Position numbers and translations under genes: made by a program
Part shown: positions 7,283-15,654 of the stretch, in pieces
Numbering within the stretch: position 1 is the stretch's first letter
Layout of the letters: each line of letters opens with the position of its first letter
NCBI GenBank assembly: GCA_036389695.1
Contig: DASVWG010000116.1
Location: 1 to 41,361 of the forward strand
Reading direction: 5' to 3'
DNA length: 41,361 nucleotides
Source: JALZHR01 sp036389695
Lineage (GTDB): Bacteria; Acidobacteriota; Blastocatellia; Pyrinomonadales; Pyrinomonadaceae
The notes under the pieces: generated by a model
What the model saw: only the letters and a program-made list of their open reading frames with translations
Told to the model about the DNA's origin: nothing
Databases searched by the model: none

Positions 7283-9256
7283 TTATTTGAGATTGCCTTT
7301 CTGCCGGATTTCTTCGACCGCCTGCGGATTTTCGAGCGCCGATAAATCGCCCGCGTCTTCGCCCAGATATGCCGCGCGAATGACGCGGCGCATTACTTTG
7401 GCGTTGCGCGTTTTCGGCAGCGCCGCGACGAAATGAATCCGCGAAGGCGCGAGCGGCTTGCCCATATCTTTCGCCACGACCGTTTTTAATTCGGCTTCGA
7501 GATTTTCCGTCGCCTCCGTTTTCAAAACGCAGAAGGCGACCATTGCCGTGCCTTTCATCTCGTCGGGAACGCCGATGACGGCGGCTTCGGCAACTCTTGC
7601 GTCTCCGACCAGAAGACTTTCGACTTCGGCGGGTCCGACGCGTTTTCCGGCTACTTTCAAAGTGTCGTCCGAGCGTCCGAGAATAAACCAATGCCCGTCG
7701 GCATCTTTCATCGCCCAATCGCCGTGAACCCAAACGTTCGGAAAACGATTCCAGTAAGTCTCTAAATATCTTTCGCGCTCGTGCCAGAAGCCGCGCGCCA
7801 TTCCAATCCAGGGTTTTTTAATCGCCAGCTCGCCGACCGAACCGGCGGCGACCGATTCGCCCGTTTCGTCTAAAATATCAGCCGCGATGCCCGGGCACGG
7901 CGCGGGAAACGAGCAGGGCTTTATCGGCAAAAGCGGATTGCCCATCAGGATTCCGCCGGAAATTTCCGTGCCGCCCGAATAATTGATAATCGGAATCTTT
8001 GAGTCGCCGACTTTCTCAAAAAGCCACCACCACGGCGCGGGATTCCACGGCTCGCCCGTCGAAGCGAAAGCGCGAAGCGAGGAAAGGTCGTGTTTTTTCG
8101 GCAATTCGTCGCCGTGCGTGGCGAGCGCGCGCACTAAAGTCGGCGAAATTCCCAAAATTTCGACTTTGTGTTTCGCGCAGAATTTCCACATTCTGTCCGG
8201 CGCGGGGTAATCCGGCGCGCCGTCATAGATGACGATGGTGCCGCCCAGAATCAGAGTGCCGTAAATCAGCCACGGTCCCATCATCCAGCCGATGTCGGTT
8301 ATCCAGCAGATTCGCGTCCCGCGCCCGACGTCCGTGCCGAAAGCCATATCCTGCGCCGCTTTTATCGGAAAGCTGCAATGCGTGTGCGCGATGCCTTTCG
8401 GCTTGCCGGTCGTGCCGGAAGTGTAAAGAATAATCAGCGGGTCTTCGGCGTCGGTCGGTTCGAGATAATTTAATTTGTTGAAATTTTTTTCGCCGCTCGT
8501 TTGCAATTCTTTAAAGCTGATTACTCTTTCTCTGGCAACAAAATCAGATTCGGCGTGATTAACTAAAAAGACTTTTTCAATGGAAGGACATTTCGCCGCT
8601 GCTTCCTGAGCGACTTCAAAAGCCTTAAAAGGTTTTCCGCGACGCGGAAACCAATCACAGGTGAAAAGCGCTTTTGCGCCGACCGCCTTTAAACGAGCCG
8701 CAATCGCATCAACGCCATAACCGGAAAAAACCGGAACGGCAATCGCACCAATTCTGCCGATTGCCAGAAGCGCGATAACCGTTTCAATCATCATCGGTAA
8801 ATGAATCCCAATCGCATCGCCTTTTCTAAAACCATTTTCCCGCAAGCCAGCCGCGCAAAATTCAACATTCTCTTGTAATTCGGCATAAGTAACTCCCCAA
8901 GATTCGCCTTCCTCGCTCTCCCAAATTACTGCAAATTGATTTTCGATTTCCGTATCCTGCCAGCGGTCAACACACATTTCGGTGATATTCAAACCTGCGC
9001 CCGCGCTCCAGTGCGGAAACTCCGCGCCGTCCGATAAATCGAGCAGTTTTTCATACGGCGGATTGAATTTTATTTCCAGAAAATGCAGAACTTCCGATGT
9101 GAATTTTTCGACGTCCGTTATCGAAAATTGATAAAGCTCGTCAAAGGAATTTGCGCCGATTTGTTTCATAAAACGCGTTAGTTGAGCGCGTTCGATAATT
9201 TCTTCCGTCGGCGTCCAGGCAACCGGCTGATTTTCCAAAAGGTTTATGTCGTTCAT
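7283..9256 (-). CDS. AMP-forming acyl-CoA synthetase, acetyl-CoA-synthetase-like
   Basis: 657 residues. An ACS-type N-terminal cap (about 40-100) precedes the AMP-binding domain with YTSGTTGKPKG, TGEPWNP and SGGTEISGG, then the C-terminal lid with GRSDDTLKVAGKRVGPAEVES and the catalytic Lys620 (RNAKVMRRVIR). These are the adenylate-forming motifs that activate a carboxylate with ATP and load it on CoA. Length and the TGEPWNP/WWWLFEKVG region fit the acetate/acetoacetate/propionate branch better than long-chain ligases, but the acid is not certain. The gene is divergent from an SDR reductase at 9391, and the two may share a control region that includes a (CTTTGCG)n repeat. Confidence 0.88.
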   Translation of the reverse strand: MNDINLLENQPVAWTPTEEIIERAQLTRFMKQIGANSFDELYQFSITDVEKFTSEVLHFLEIKFNPPYEKLLDLSDGAEFPHWSAGAGLNITEMCVDRWQDTEIENQFAVIWESEEGESWGVTYAELQENVEFCAAGLRENGFRKGDAIGIHLPMMIETVIALLAIGRIGAIAVPVFSGYGVDAIAARLKAVGAKALFTCDWFPRRGKPFKAFEVAQEAAAKCPSIEKVFLVNHAESDFVARERVISFKELQTSGEKNFNKLNYLEPTDAEDPLIILYTSGTTGKPKGIAHTHCSFPIKAAQDMAFGTDVGRGTRICWITDIGWMMGPWLIYGTLILGGTIVIYDGAPDYPAPDRMWKFCAKHKVEILGISPTLVRALATHGDELPKKHDLSSLRAFASTGEPWNPAPWWWLFEKVGDSKIPIINYSGGTEISGGILMGNPLLPIKPCSFPAPCPGIAADILDETGESVAAGSVGELAIKKPWIGMARGFWHERERYLETYWNRFPNVWVHGDWAMKDADGHWFILGRSDDTLKVAGKRVGPAEVESLLVGDARVAEAAVIGVPDEMKGTAMVAFCVLKTEATENLEAELKTVVAKDMGKPLAPSRIHFVAALPKTRNAKVMRRVIRAAYLGEDAGDLSALENPQAVEEIRQKGNLK

Positions 9257-9327
9257 AATTTTGTGATTTGAAAAGAATTAAGGCATATTTTATAACACAA
9301 AGTTTTGGTAAGAAAATTCATCTTAAT

Positions 9328-9354
9328 CTTTGCGAACTTTGCGCCTTTGCGGGA
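9328..9354. repeat. Short tandem repeat array CTTTGCG (single arm)
   Basis: CTTTGCGAA CTTTGCGC CTTTGCGGG, period 8-9 bp, lies in the 134-base divergent gap between the acyl-CoA synthetase and the SDR gene. It has no inverted partner nearby. Similar words return at 10338 (CTTTGCGTCCTTCGCC) and 23308 (CTTTGCGTCCTTTGCGG). Confidence 0.6.
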
Positions 9355-9390
9355 CGTATTTTTTCCTTTGCAAGCGCCGCGAAAAAATTT

Positions 9391-10179
9391 ATGAGCGAAA
9401 AACCTGTCGAAATCAAGCTTCCCGTCAATCTGTTTCAAGGCAAGACGGCAATCGTCACGGGCGCGTCGCGCGGCGTCGGTCGCGCCACCGTTTTGCGTCT
9501 GGCGGAAGCGGGCGCGAATGTCGTCGTCAATTATCTAAACGCGGAAGAAAAAGCGCGCAACGTCGTGAAATTATGCGAGGAAAAAGGCGTCGGCGCAATT
9601 GCCGTGCAGGGCGATTCGTCCGAATGGCTGGACGCGCAGAATCTCGCGCACGTCGCGCTCGAAAAATTCGGACAGATTGATTTGCTCGTCTGCAACGCGG
9701 GCATCTGGGAAGGCGCGCCGATTGAGGAAATGTCGGAAGACGTCTGGAACAAGGTTCTGAACACGAATCTGAAAAGCGCGTGGGCGATGACAAAAGCCTG
9801 CGTGCCGTCGATGAAAAAACAGGAACGCGCCGCGATTGTGCTGGTTTCTTCAACCGCCGGACAGCGCGGCGAAGCGAATTATTCAAACTACGCCGCCTCG
9901 AAAGGCGGACAAATCAGTTTTACGAAAGCCCTGGCGAGCGAGCTTTGCCCGAAAATCCGCGTCAACGCCGTCGCGCCCGGCTGGATTGAAACGGCGATGG
10001 TGCGCCCGGTTTTCGAAGACAAAAATTATCGCCAGAGCGTCATCAATTCGATTCCCTTAAAGCGAATGGCGACGACCGACGACGTCGCGCTCTCGATTTG
10101 TTTTCTGCTGTCCGACTGGTCGCGCCACATCACGGGCGAGATTCTGAACATCAACGGCGGCGCGGTTCTGTGCGGGTAA
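9391..10179 (+). CDS. SDR-family oxidoreductase, FabG-like
   Basis: 262 residues from ATG 9391. The open frame extends to 9268, but that part is made of the CTTTGCG repeat and is not conserved-looking. The Rossmann motif is TGASRGVG (23-30), NNAG is replaced by CNAG (about 101-104), and the catalytic set is Ser154, Tyr167 and Lys171 (YAASK). RVNAVAPGWIETAM and the C-terminal LNINGGAVLCG are typical of the 3-oxoacyl-[ACP] reductase group. It is NADP- or NAD-dependent and reduces or oxidises a 3-oxo/3-hydroxy group; the substrate is not determined. The stop codon is 1 base from palindrome A1. Confidence 0.9.
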   Translation: MSEKPVEIKLPVNLFQGKTAIVTGASRGVGRATVLRLAEAGANVVVNYLNAEEKARNVVKLCEEKGVGAIAVQGDSSEWLDAQNLAHVALEKFGQIDLLVCNAGIWEGAPIEEMSEDVWNKVLNTNLKSAWAMTKACVPSMKKQERAAIVLVSSTAGQRGEANYSNYAASKGGQISFTKALASELCPKIRVNAVAPGWIETAMVRPVFEDKNYRQSVINSIPLKRMATTDDVALSICFLLSDWSRHITGEILNINGGAVLCG

Positions 10180-10180
10180 G

Positions 10181-10335
10181 GTCAGAACCGCCTGCGGTAG
10201 CGGGCGGTTGAAGGCGAATAGTTTCAGGTTCCAGGTTTCGAGTTTCAAGCTAAGCCGGTTATTTAAACTGGAAACCTAAAACTTGAAATCTGAAACGTTA
10301 AACTTTAACCGCCCGCTACCGCAGGCGGCTCTGAC
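10181..10335. repeat. Nested palindromic element A, copy 1 (155 bp)
   Basis: The 29-bp terminal inverted repeats begin GTCAGAACCGCCTGCGGTAG at 10181 and return at 10307-10335 with one mismatch (GGCTCTGAC for GGTTCTGAC). Each arm folds by itself, AACCGCC pairing with GGCGGTT across the loop TGCGGTAGCG. The interior is a diverged palindrome of GTTTCAGGTTCCAGGTTTCG words against GAAACCTAAAACTTGAAATC words. It starts 1 base after the SDR stop. Confidence 0.92.
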
Positions 10336-10381
10336 TTACTTTGCGTCCTTCGCCATTTTCATTTAACTTTACAGATTAACA

Positions 10382-11752
10382 GTGAACGAAAGATTAAACC
10401 CGACAGTAATGAAATTCGGCGGCACGTCGGTCGGCGACGTCGCCGCCTTTGAACGCGTTTTTCGCATCGTCTCGGCGCAGGTCGAGAAAAAGCCGGTCGT
10501 CGTCGTTTCGGCGATGACGAAAGTGACGGACGCGCTTCTGGCGGCTTTTGACACGGCGAAAAAAGGCGATTACGAGGCGGCGGTCGCTTCGCTCGAACCG
10601 CATTTCGCGCGGCACGAAGAAGTTTCGCGAACTTTTCTGGATGAAAGCCGGCAGCGAGCTTTCGACGAGGAATTGAGCTTTGAGAAAAGCGAATTAGCCG
10701 AGCTTCTCAAACGAGTTTCGCGCCGCAGCCTGCCGCTGGCGATGATGAAAGACGCCGTCGTTTCCTACGGCGAACAGCTTTCTTCGAGATTGCTGGCGGA
10801 AGTTTTAAAAGCGAAAGGCATAAAGGCGCGGCAGATAGATTCGCGCCGGTTAATTGTGACCGACGACGAATACGGCGCGGCGCAGCCTGATTGGAACGAA
10901 ACCGAAAGATTAATCAAAATCGAGCTTGAATATTTAATCGAAAACGGCGAAGTTCCCGTCATGGGCGGCTTTATCGCCGCGAGCCGGAGCGGCGAAACGA
11001 CGACTCTCGGGCGCGGCGGCTCGGATTATTCGGCGGCGCTGGTCGCGGCGGCGCTCAGGGCGCGCGAGCTGCAAATCTGGACGGACGTGACAGGCGTGAT
11101 GACGTGCGACCCGCGCCTTGTCCCGCAAGCGCGCACGATTCCCGTTCTCAGTTACGAAGAAGCCGCCGAGCTTGCTTATTTCGGCGCGAAAGTTCTGCAC
11201 CCGAAAACCATCCAGCCCGCCGTCGATTATTCGATTCCCGTGCGCGTCTGCAATACGTTCGAGCCGGAAGTCACCGGCACGATGGTTTTGTCCGAATCCG
11301 GCGAAGCGCCGAACAAAATCAAGTCCATCGCGCACAAAAAAAACATCACCATTTTGCGCATTTCGTCCGCGCGAATGCTCGGCAGCTACGGCTTTATGTC
11401 CGCGCTTTTTCAGATTTTCGAGCGTTACCGCACGGTGATTGACGTGATTTCCACTTCGGAAGTTTCCGTCGCGCTGACGCTCGACAACACGGCTTCGCTC
11501 GAACAAATCGTCGGCGATTTAAAACGTCTCGGCGACGTCGAAGTCGAGCCGGACAACGCCGTCGTCTGCGTGGTCGGCGAAGGCTTGCGCGCCGCGTCGG
11601 GCTTGGCGGCAAAAATCTTTTCGACCATCGAAGACATCAACGTCGCCCTCGTCTCGCACGGCGCATCGAGCGTGAATCTGACCTTTGTGGTCAAGGAAGA
11701 TACGGTGAGCGAAGTGATAAAAAGATTGCACAACGAATTTTTTAAGGACTAG
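10382..11752 (+). CDS. lysC: Aspartate kinase
   Basis: 456 residues. It catalyses ATP-dependent phosphorylation of aspartate, the first step to lysine, methionine and threonine. VMKFGGTSVGD (residues 9-19) is the amino-acid-kinase signature. GRGGSDYSAALVAAAL is the second nucleotide-binding region. Two ACT domains follow from about residue 310 (ITILRISSARMLGSYGFMSALF and VCVVGEGLRAASGLAAKIF), so feedback inhibition, probably by lysine, is expected. Length fits E. coli LysC (449). The start is GTG 10382; ATG 10409 is an alternative but would remove the first strand. No Shine-Dalgarno sequence and no lysine riboswitch is visible upstream. Four other genes of the lysine pathway follow within 12 kb. 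Confidence 0.93.
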   Translation: MNERLNPTVMKFGGTSVGDVAAFERVFRIVSAQVEKKPVVVVSAMTKVTDALLAAFDTAKKGDYEAAVASLEPHFARHEEVSRTFLDESRQRAFDEELSFEKSELAELLKRVSRRSLPLAMMKDAVVSYGEQLSSRLLAEVLKAKGIKARQIDSRRLIVTDDEYGAAQPDWNETERLIKIELEYLIENGEVPVMGGFIAASRSGETTTLGRGGSDYSAALVAAALRARELQIWTDVTGVMTCDPRLVPQARTIPVLSYEEAAELAYFGAKVLHPKTIQPAVDYSIPVRVCNTFEPEVTGTMVLSESGEAPNKIKSIAHKKNITILRISSARMLGSYGFMSALFQIFERYRTVIDVISTSEVSVALTLDNTASLEQIVGDLKRLGDVEVEPDNAVVCVVGEGLRAASGLAAKIFSTIEDINVALVSHGASSVNLTFVVKEDTVSEVIKRLHNEFFKD

Positions 11753-11779
11753 AATAATCAATGAAAGGAGTTTAGGAAA

Positions 11780-12028
11780 ATGGCGGAAACCTTGATTGAA
11801 GAAACAAACGCGGAAGAAAACGCAATTGAAGATTCGCCGAAAGCAAGATTAGAAAAGTTTTTGCGGGAAAATAAAGTTAAAGTTTTCACTGAGAAAGATT
11901 TTGATTTTCCGAAAGATGAAAAAACGCAGGCGCAAATCCGCTCGGAAGTTGACGAATTTCTGCGAATGCGCGAAGAATGGCGTGAGGAAGACAGAAAATT
12001 ATCAGAGGAACGCGATAAATGGCTGTAA
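11780..12028 (+). CDS. Probable antitoxin of a VapBC-like pair
   Basis: 82 residues, acidic and strongly charged, with no recognised DNA-binding motif at the N-terminus. A helical C-terminal half (AQIRSEVDEFLRMREEWREEDRKLSEERDKWL) could wrap a toxin. GAAAGGAG lies upstream of the ATG. The last 10 bases overlap the start of the PIN-domain frame (ATGGCTGTAA), the usual translational coupling of antitoxin and toxin. The antitoxin call rests on this arrangement and on size, not on a recognised family; I see no AbrB, RHH or Phd motif. Confidence 0.6.
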   Translation: MAETLIEETNAEENAIEDSPKARLEKFLRENKVKVFTEKDFDFPKDEKTQAQIRSEVDEFLRMREEWREEDRKLSEERDKWL

Positions 12029-12413
12029 TCGTTGACACGGACGTAACCTCATATCTTTAAAAAAAGACACTCGCGCAGAAATTTACCGCCCGCATTTATT
12101 CGGTTTGCCGAAAATGATTTCTTTTATGAGTTTGGCGGAGTTGCGACGTTGGGAGCTGCAAAGCAATTGGGGCGAAAAGCGAAAAGAAAAAGCAAGAGAG
12201 TTTTTGGCGGATTTTACCGTTATTTACGCTAACGAAAAACTTTGCGAAATTTGGGCGAAAATCAAAAGCGCCGCACATAAGAATGGCAATCCGATAGATA
12301 CGGCGGACGCTTGGGTGACGGCGACGGCTTTACTGTTTGACGTTCCGCTCGTGACTCACAATCGCAGGCATTTTGAAAATGTCAACGGCTTACAAATCAT
12401 TTCCGAATCCTGA
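12019..12413 (+). pseudogene. VapC-like PIN-domain toxin, broken by one frameshift
   Basis: ATG at 12019 reads MAVIVDTDVTSYL and then TAA at 12058. Read one base back, the frame continues as KKDTRAEIYRPHLFGLPKMIS... to a stop at 12413. Together they give a complete PIN ribonuclease of about 131 residues: the first acidic residue in IVDTDV, Glu in SLAELRRWEL, and the C-terminal IDTADAWVTATA and VTHNRRHF. One extra T in the TTTAAAAAAA run (12056-12065) would restore it. A start inside the second part (TTG 12105 or ATG 12114) would lack the catalytic Asp of strand 1. Either the toxin is dead or this is a homopolymer sequencing error. Confidence 0.82.
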
Positions 12414-12415
12414 TT

Positions 12416-12949
12416 ATGCTCGGTTTAGACCGAAAAATCGTCGAGCTCGTTCCGTATCAAGAAGAGTGGAAAACGCTTTTTGAGCGGGAAGAAAGATTGA
12501 TTCGCGAAGCCGTCGGCAATTTTGCGTTGGCGATTGAGCACATCGGCAGCACGGCGATTCCAGGTCTGGTCGCGAAGCCGATTATTGATATTATGGTCGG
12601 CGTTCGCGATTTGTCGGGAGTCGAAAAATTTCTGCGCGCGCCGCTCGAAAAAATCGGTTACGAATATCGCGGCGAGGCTGGCATTGCGGGCAGGCGCTAT
12701 TTCAGAAAAGGAGATTTCGCCGTCAGCACGCATCATTTGACTATTGCCGAAAAAGGCGGCGTGATTTGGCGGCGGCATATTTTATTTCGCGATTACCTGC
12801 GGGCGAACGAGGCAGCGGCGCGCAGCTACAATGAACTGAAAAAGAATCTGGCGATAAAATTTAAAGACCGGCGCGAAGATTATACGAATGCAAAAACCGG
12901 ATTCGTCGAAGAAATTTTATTGAAAGCGGGCTTTTCCGAGCAAAATTAA
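12416..12949 (+). CDS. GrpB family protein (UPF0157, nucleotidyltransferase-like)
   Basis: 177 residues. The family pattern is clear: VELVPYQEEWKTLFEREERLIREAVG, then IEHIGSTAIPGLVAKPIIDIMVGV (the GS...D-x-D-like nucleotidyltransferase core, about 41-62) and HHLTIAEKGGVIWRRHILFRDYLR. GrpB proteins have the nucleotidyltransferase fold; in some genomes they are fused to CoaE (dephospho-CoA kinase). The reaction is not known. It starts 2 bases after the toxin frame's stop and is followed 1 base later by the DUF4037 gene, so it lies in a tight run 12416-15447. Confidence 0.88.
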   Translation: MLGLDRKIVELVPYQEEWKTLFEREERLIREAVGNFALAIEHIGSTAIPGLVAKPIIDIMVGVRDLSGVEKFLRAPLEKIGYEYRGEAGIAGRRYFRKGDFAVSTHHLTIAEKGGVIWRRHILFRDYLRANEAAARSYNELKKNLAIKFKDRREDYTNAKTGFVEEILLKAGFSEQN

Positions 12950-12950
12950 A

Positions 12951-14033
12951 ATGTCTGATTTTGTCAAAGGACTCGAATTAAACGCGCGGTTTTATAATGA
13001 AACGGTCGCGCCGATTCTAAAAAGTCATTTTCCCGATGTTTCGTATTCGGCGGCTTTAATCGGCTGGGGTTCGGAGGTTTTGGGTTTTGACGACGACGTT
13101 TCGACCGACCATAACTGGGGCTTGCGCTTTCAGATATTTCTTTCCAAAGAGACTCACGCAAAGCATTTTGACGCAATCAATCGAATTTTGAATGAATATC
13201 TGCCGTCGGAATTTCAAGGCTTTCCGGTTGATTTTGAAATTCGCGTCAATCGAGACCAGCGCGGCGAACGAGAAGATAAACACATCAAACATAATATCGA
13301 CCTCGAAACGATTGAAGGTTTTTTCCGGCGCTATCTCGGCTGCCATCCGAACGATGAATTAAAAGCGGCGGATTGGCTGACTTTTCCCGAACACAAGCTG
13401 CTGGCGGTGACGAGCGGGAAGGTTTTTTATGACGGCTTGGGCGAGCTCGAAAACGTGCGGCGTAAATTTGAGTTTTATCCGCGCGACGTCTGGTTTTATA
13501 TGCTCGCGGCTGAGTGGTCGAAGATTTTTGAAGAGCAGGCGTTTGTCGGGCGCGCGGGGCAAAGCGGCGACGAATCGGGCTCGGCTTTGCTTGCCGCGCG
13601 GCAGATTGAAAAGCTGATGCGGCTTTGTTTTTTGATTGAGCGAAAATACGCGCCTTACGGCAAATGGTTCGGAAAAGCTTTTTCGCGCCTGAATTGCGCG
13701 GGGCAATTAAAGCCGGTTTTCGAAAATGTTTTACGGGCGAAAGATTGGCGCGCCAGACAAAAGAATCTGGCGGAAGCTTACAAAATCGTTATCCGGCTTT
13801 TCAATGATTTGAAAATCACGTGTCCGGTGAGCGAGGAAGTTTCCGAATATTTCACGCGCCCGTTTCTGGTTGTCAAAGACGAATCGGTCGTCGAAAAACT
13901 TCGCGCGGGCGTGGCGGACGACGAAGTCAAAAACATCCGGCACAATCTCGGCTCGGTCAATCAGATGCTCGATTCAAGCTCGCCATTAAACGATACGGCT
14001 TTGATAGAACGGCTCAAGGTGTTGTATCAATAG
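12951..14033 (+). CDS. DUF4037 domain-containing protein (nucleotidyltransferase-like)
   Basis: 360 residues. The N-terminal LELNARFYNETVAPILKSHF, SAALIGWGSEVLGFDDDVSTDHNW and the following LRFQIFL are hallmarks of DUF4037 proteins. GSEVLGFDDDVSTDH is a nucleotidyltransferase-like GS...D-x-D core. The C-terminal half is helical (about 190-350), as in the minimal-nucleotidyltransferase/HEPN-like arrangement. No function is established. It is 1 base behind grpB and 3 bases ahead of the M20 peptidase, so all are likely co-transcribed. Two nucleotidyltransferase-fold genes side by side may be meaningful. Confidence 0.82.
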   Translation: MSDFVKGLELNARFYNETVAPILKSHFPDVSYSAALIGWGSEVLGFDDDVSTDHNWGLRFQIFLSKETHAKHFDAINRILNEYLPSEFQGFPVDFEIRVNRDQRGEREDKHIKHNIDLETIEGFFRRYLGCHPNDELKAADWLTFPEHKLLAVTSGKVFYDGLGELENVRRKFEFYPRDVWFYMLAAEWSKIFEEQAFVGRAGQSGDESGSALLAARQIEKLMRLCFLIERKYAPYGKWFGKAFSRLNCAGQLKPVFENVLRAKDWRARQKNLAEAYKIVIRLFNDLKITCPVSEEVSEYFTRPFLVVKDESVVEKLRAGVADDEVKNIRHNLGSVNQMLDSSSPLNDTALIERLKVLYQ

Positions 14034-14036
14034 TTT

Positions 14037-15035
14037 ATGAATCTTTTTGAATTAACCAAAAATTTAATGCAAATTCCGTCGGTTTCGGGCGAAGAAGAAG
14101 CCGTCGGATTTTTTCTGCGCGATTATCTCGAATCTTTGGGCTGGACAGTCGAATTGCAAACGGTTTCGGAAAATCAAAACAACGTCATCGCTTATCTGAA
14201 CGAAACGCCGCGCGTTTTTCTTTCGACGCATATGGACACCGTTCCGCCTTACCTGCCGCCGACGGAAGACGACGAAAAGATTTACGGGCGCGGCGCGTGC
14301 GATGCGAAAGGCATTATCGCGTCGCAAATCTTCGCGGCGGAAGAATTAAGAAAACAAGGCGTAAATAATATCGGTTTGCTTTACACGGTTGACGAAGAAC
14401 AATCTTCGACGGGCGCGAAAGCGGCGAATCGGCATCCGCTCGCGGCGAAGTGCGAATATCTCGTCAACGGCGAGCCGACCGACAACGATTTGGCAATCGG
14501 CTCGAAAGGCTCTCTGCGTTTTCTCATCAAAACCGAAGGCAAAGCCGCGCATTCGGCTTACCCGGAAATGGGCGAATCGGCGATTGAAAAGCTGCTCGAC
14601 ATTTTACAGGACATTCGCCGCATCGAATTTCCGCACGACGAGTTTTTCGGCGAAACGACCAACAATATCGGAACTTTGAACGCCGGTTTGAAAATCAACA
14701 TCGTTCCGGCAAACGCCGAAGCCGGTCTGCTGATTCGCCTGACGACCGCGAAAGAGCCGATTTGGGAAATTCTGGAAAAAACAATCGCCGGTCGTGGAAA
14801 GCTGGAATTGCTTTCCTACAGCCTGCCCGTCAAAATGCTCGCCGTCGAAGGCTTCCGGCAAAAAGTCGTCCGCTTTACGACCGACATTCCGCATCTGCCC
14901 GATTGGGGCACGCCGCTTCTGCTCGGCGCGGGCTCGATTCTCGACGCGCATACGTCGCACGAATTCGTGCTGAAAAAGGATTTGGAAGAATCAATCGGGC
15001 TTTACGTGAATCTAGTTAAAAAACTTCTCGTTTAA
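14037..15035 (+). CDS. M20-family deacylase, probable succinyl-diaminopimelate desuccinylase
   Basis: 332 residues. Di-zinc metallopeptidase motifs: LSTHMDTVPP (His65, Asp67), YGRGACDAKG (Asp89, bridging), TVDEEQSSTG (Glu120 catalytic base, Glu121), NGEPTDN (Glu146) and HTSHEFV near the C-terminus. A dimerisation insert lies at about 160-260. Family members hydrolyse N-acyl amino acids: DapE, ArgE, LysK, CPG2. Because dapD (the succinylase of the same branch), dapB, dapA and lysC lie within 12 kb, DapE activity is the favoured inference; ArgE or LysK cannot be excluded from motifs alone. Confidence 0.8.
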   Translation: MNLFELTKNLMQIPSVSGEEEAVGFFLRDYLESLGWTVELQTVSENQNNVIAYLNETPRVFLSTHMDTVPPYLPPTEDDEKIYGRGACDAKGIIASQIFAAEELRKQGVNNIGLLYTVDEEQSSTGAKAANRHPLAAKCEYLVNGEPTDNDLAIGSKGSLRFLIKTEGKAAHSAYPEMGESAIEKLLDILQDIRRIEFPHDEFFGETTNNIGTLNAGLKINIVPANAEAGLLIRLTTAKEPIWEILEKTIAGRGKLELLSYSLPVKMLAVEGFRQKVVRFTTDIPHLPDWGTPLLLGAGSILDAHTSHEFVLKKDLEESIGLYVNLVKKLLV

Positions 15036-15036
15036 A

Positions 15037-15447
15037 ATGAAACGGCGCGGATTTCATCAAATAATTTTTCTGCTGGCGGGCGTTTACAATATCGGCTGGG
15101 GACTTTTCGTCGCGCTGAATCCGAACTGGCTTTTCAGTTTCGCCGGAATGGAGCCGATAAATTACCCGGACGTTTTCGCCTGTCTGGGAATGGTCGTCGG
15201 GCTTTACGGCATCATTTATCTGGAAATCGCGCGAAAGCCGGAACGCGGTTTTCTGCTCGCGGCGGTCGGTTTAATCGGGAAGATTTTAGGTCCGATTGGC
15301 TTGGCTTTGCTTATCGCGCGAGGCACGTGGAAACCGGCGACGATTATAATGTGCGTGACCAACGATTTCGTCTGGTGGATTCCTTTCGCGCTTTATCTGC
15401 GGGATTCGTGGGCGTTTTACAGAAAAGATTTGTCTCGCGCCGGATAA
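15037..15447 (+). CDS. Small integral membrane protein
   Basis: 136 residues, about four hydrophobic segments: 8-28 (IIFLLAGVYNIGWGLFVAL), 44-62 (DVFACLGMVVGLYGIIYL), 71-92 (GFLLAAVGLIGKILGPIGLALL) and 98-118 (ATIIMCVTNDFVWWIPFALYL). No charged catalytic set is seen. It follows the M20 gene by one base, so it is the last gene of the 12416-15447 run. It is not a family I can name; the AGVYNIGWGLFVALNPNWLF pattern occurs in uncharacterised membrane proteins. Confidence 0.7.
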   Translation: MKRRGFHQIIFLLAGVYNIGWGLFVALNPNWLFSFAGMEPINYPDVFACLGMVVGLYGIIYLEIARKPERGFLLAAVGLIGKILGPIGLALLIARGTWKPATIIMCVTNDFVWWIPFALYLRDSWAFYRKDLSRAG

Positions 15448-15654
15448 GCCGGACGGAGTTTTGAGTTGATTGATTTAAGAAGATTTTTAAATCTTCTGCC
15501 AGGTCGGAGCGGATTCCTTTAAATCGAAATTTTCGCTTTAAAGTGAAATTTCGGCATCGATTTAAGACGGGTCAGATGTAATTATTATCAGCATCCGACC
15601 GCGTTTTGTCGATTTGATGCGACGGATGAATTTTGAATAACCGGAGTCAATTTT
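15448..15654. other. 207-base gap with several small hairpins
   Basis: AGAAGATTT/AAATCTTCT (about 15479-15496) and GAAATTTTCGC/AGTGAAATTTC (about 15526-15552) can form hairpins. GTCAGATG and CATCCGAC around 15572-15600 form another. None is followed by a convincing T-run. Nothing coding. Confidence 0.35.

Noticed and set aside
4720..9256. A defence island around the first TIR gene
   Set aside because: Neighbours are an exported small protein and an acyl-CoA synthetase; no restriction, CBASS, retron or helicase genes are near.
9268..9390. N-terminal extension of the FabG-like SDR
   Set aside because: The extra 41 residues are coded by the CTTTGCG repeat and the gap sequence; the SDR fold begins after ATG 9391.
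10336..10381. Lysine riboswitch before lysC
   Set aside because: Only 46 bases lie between element A1 and the start; a lysine riboswitch needs about 170.
12050..12070. Programmed -1 frameshift making a full VapC
   Set aside because: The A7 run contains A AAA AAG, but the zero-frame stop TAA comes before it, and the bases before the stop (TAT CTT) are not a slippery heptamer. Slippage in the A-run cannot remove the stop. A lost T is simpler.
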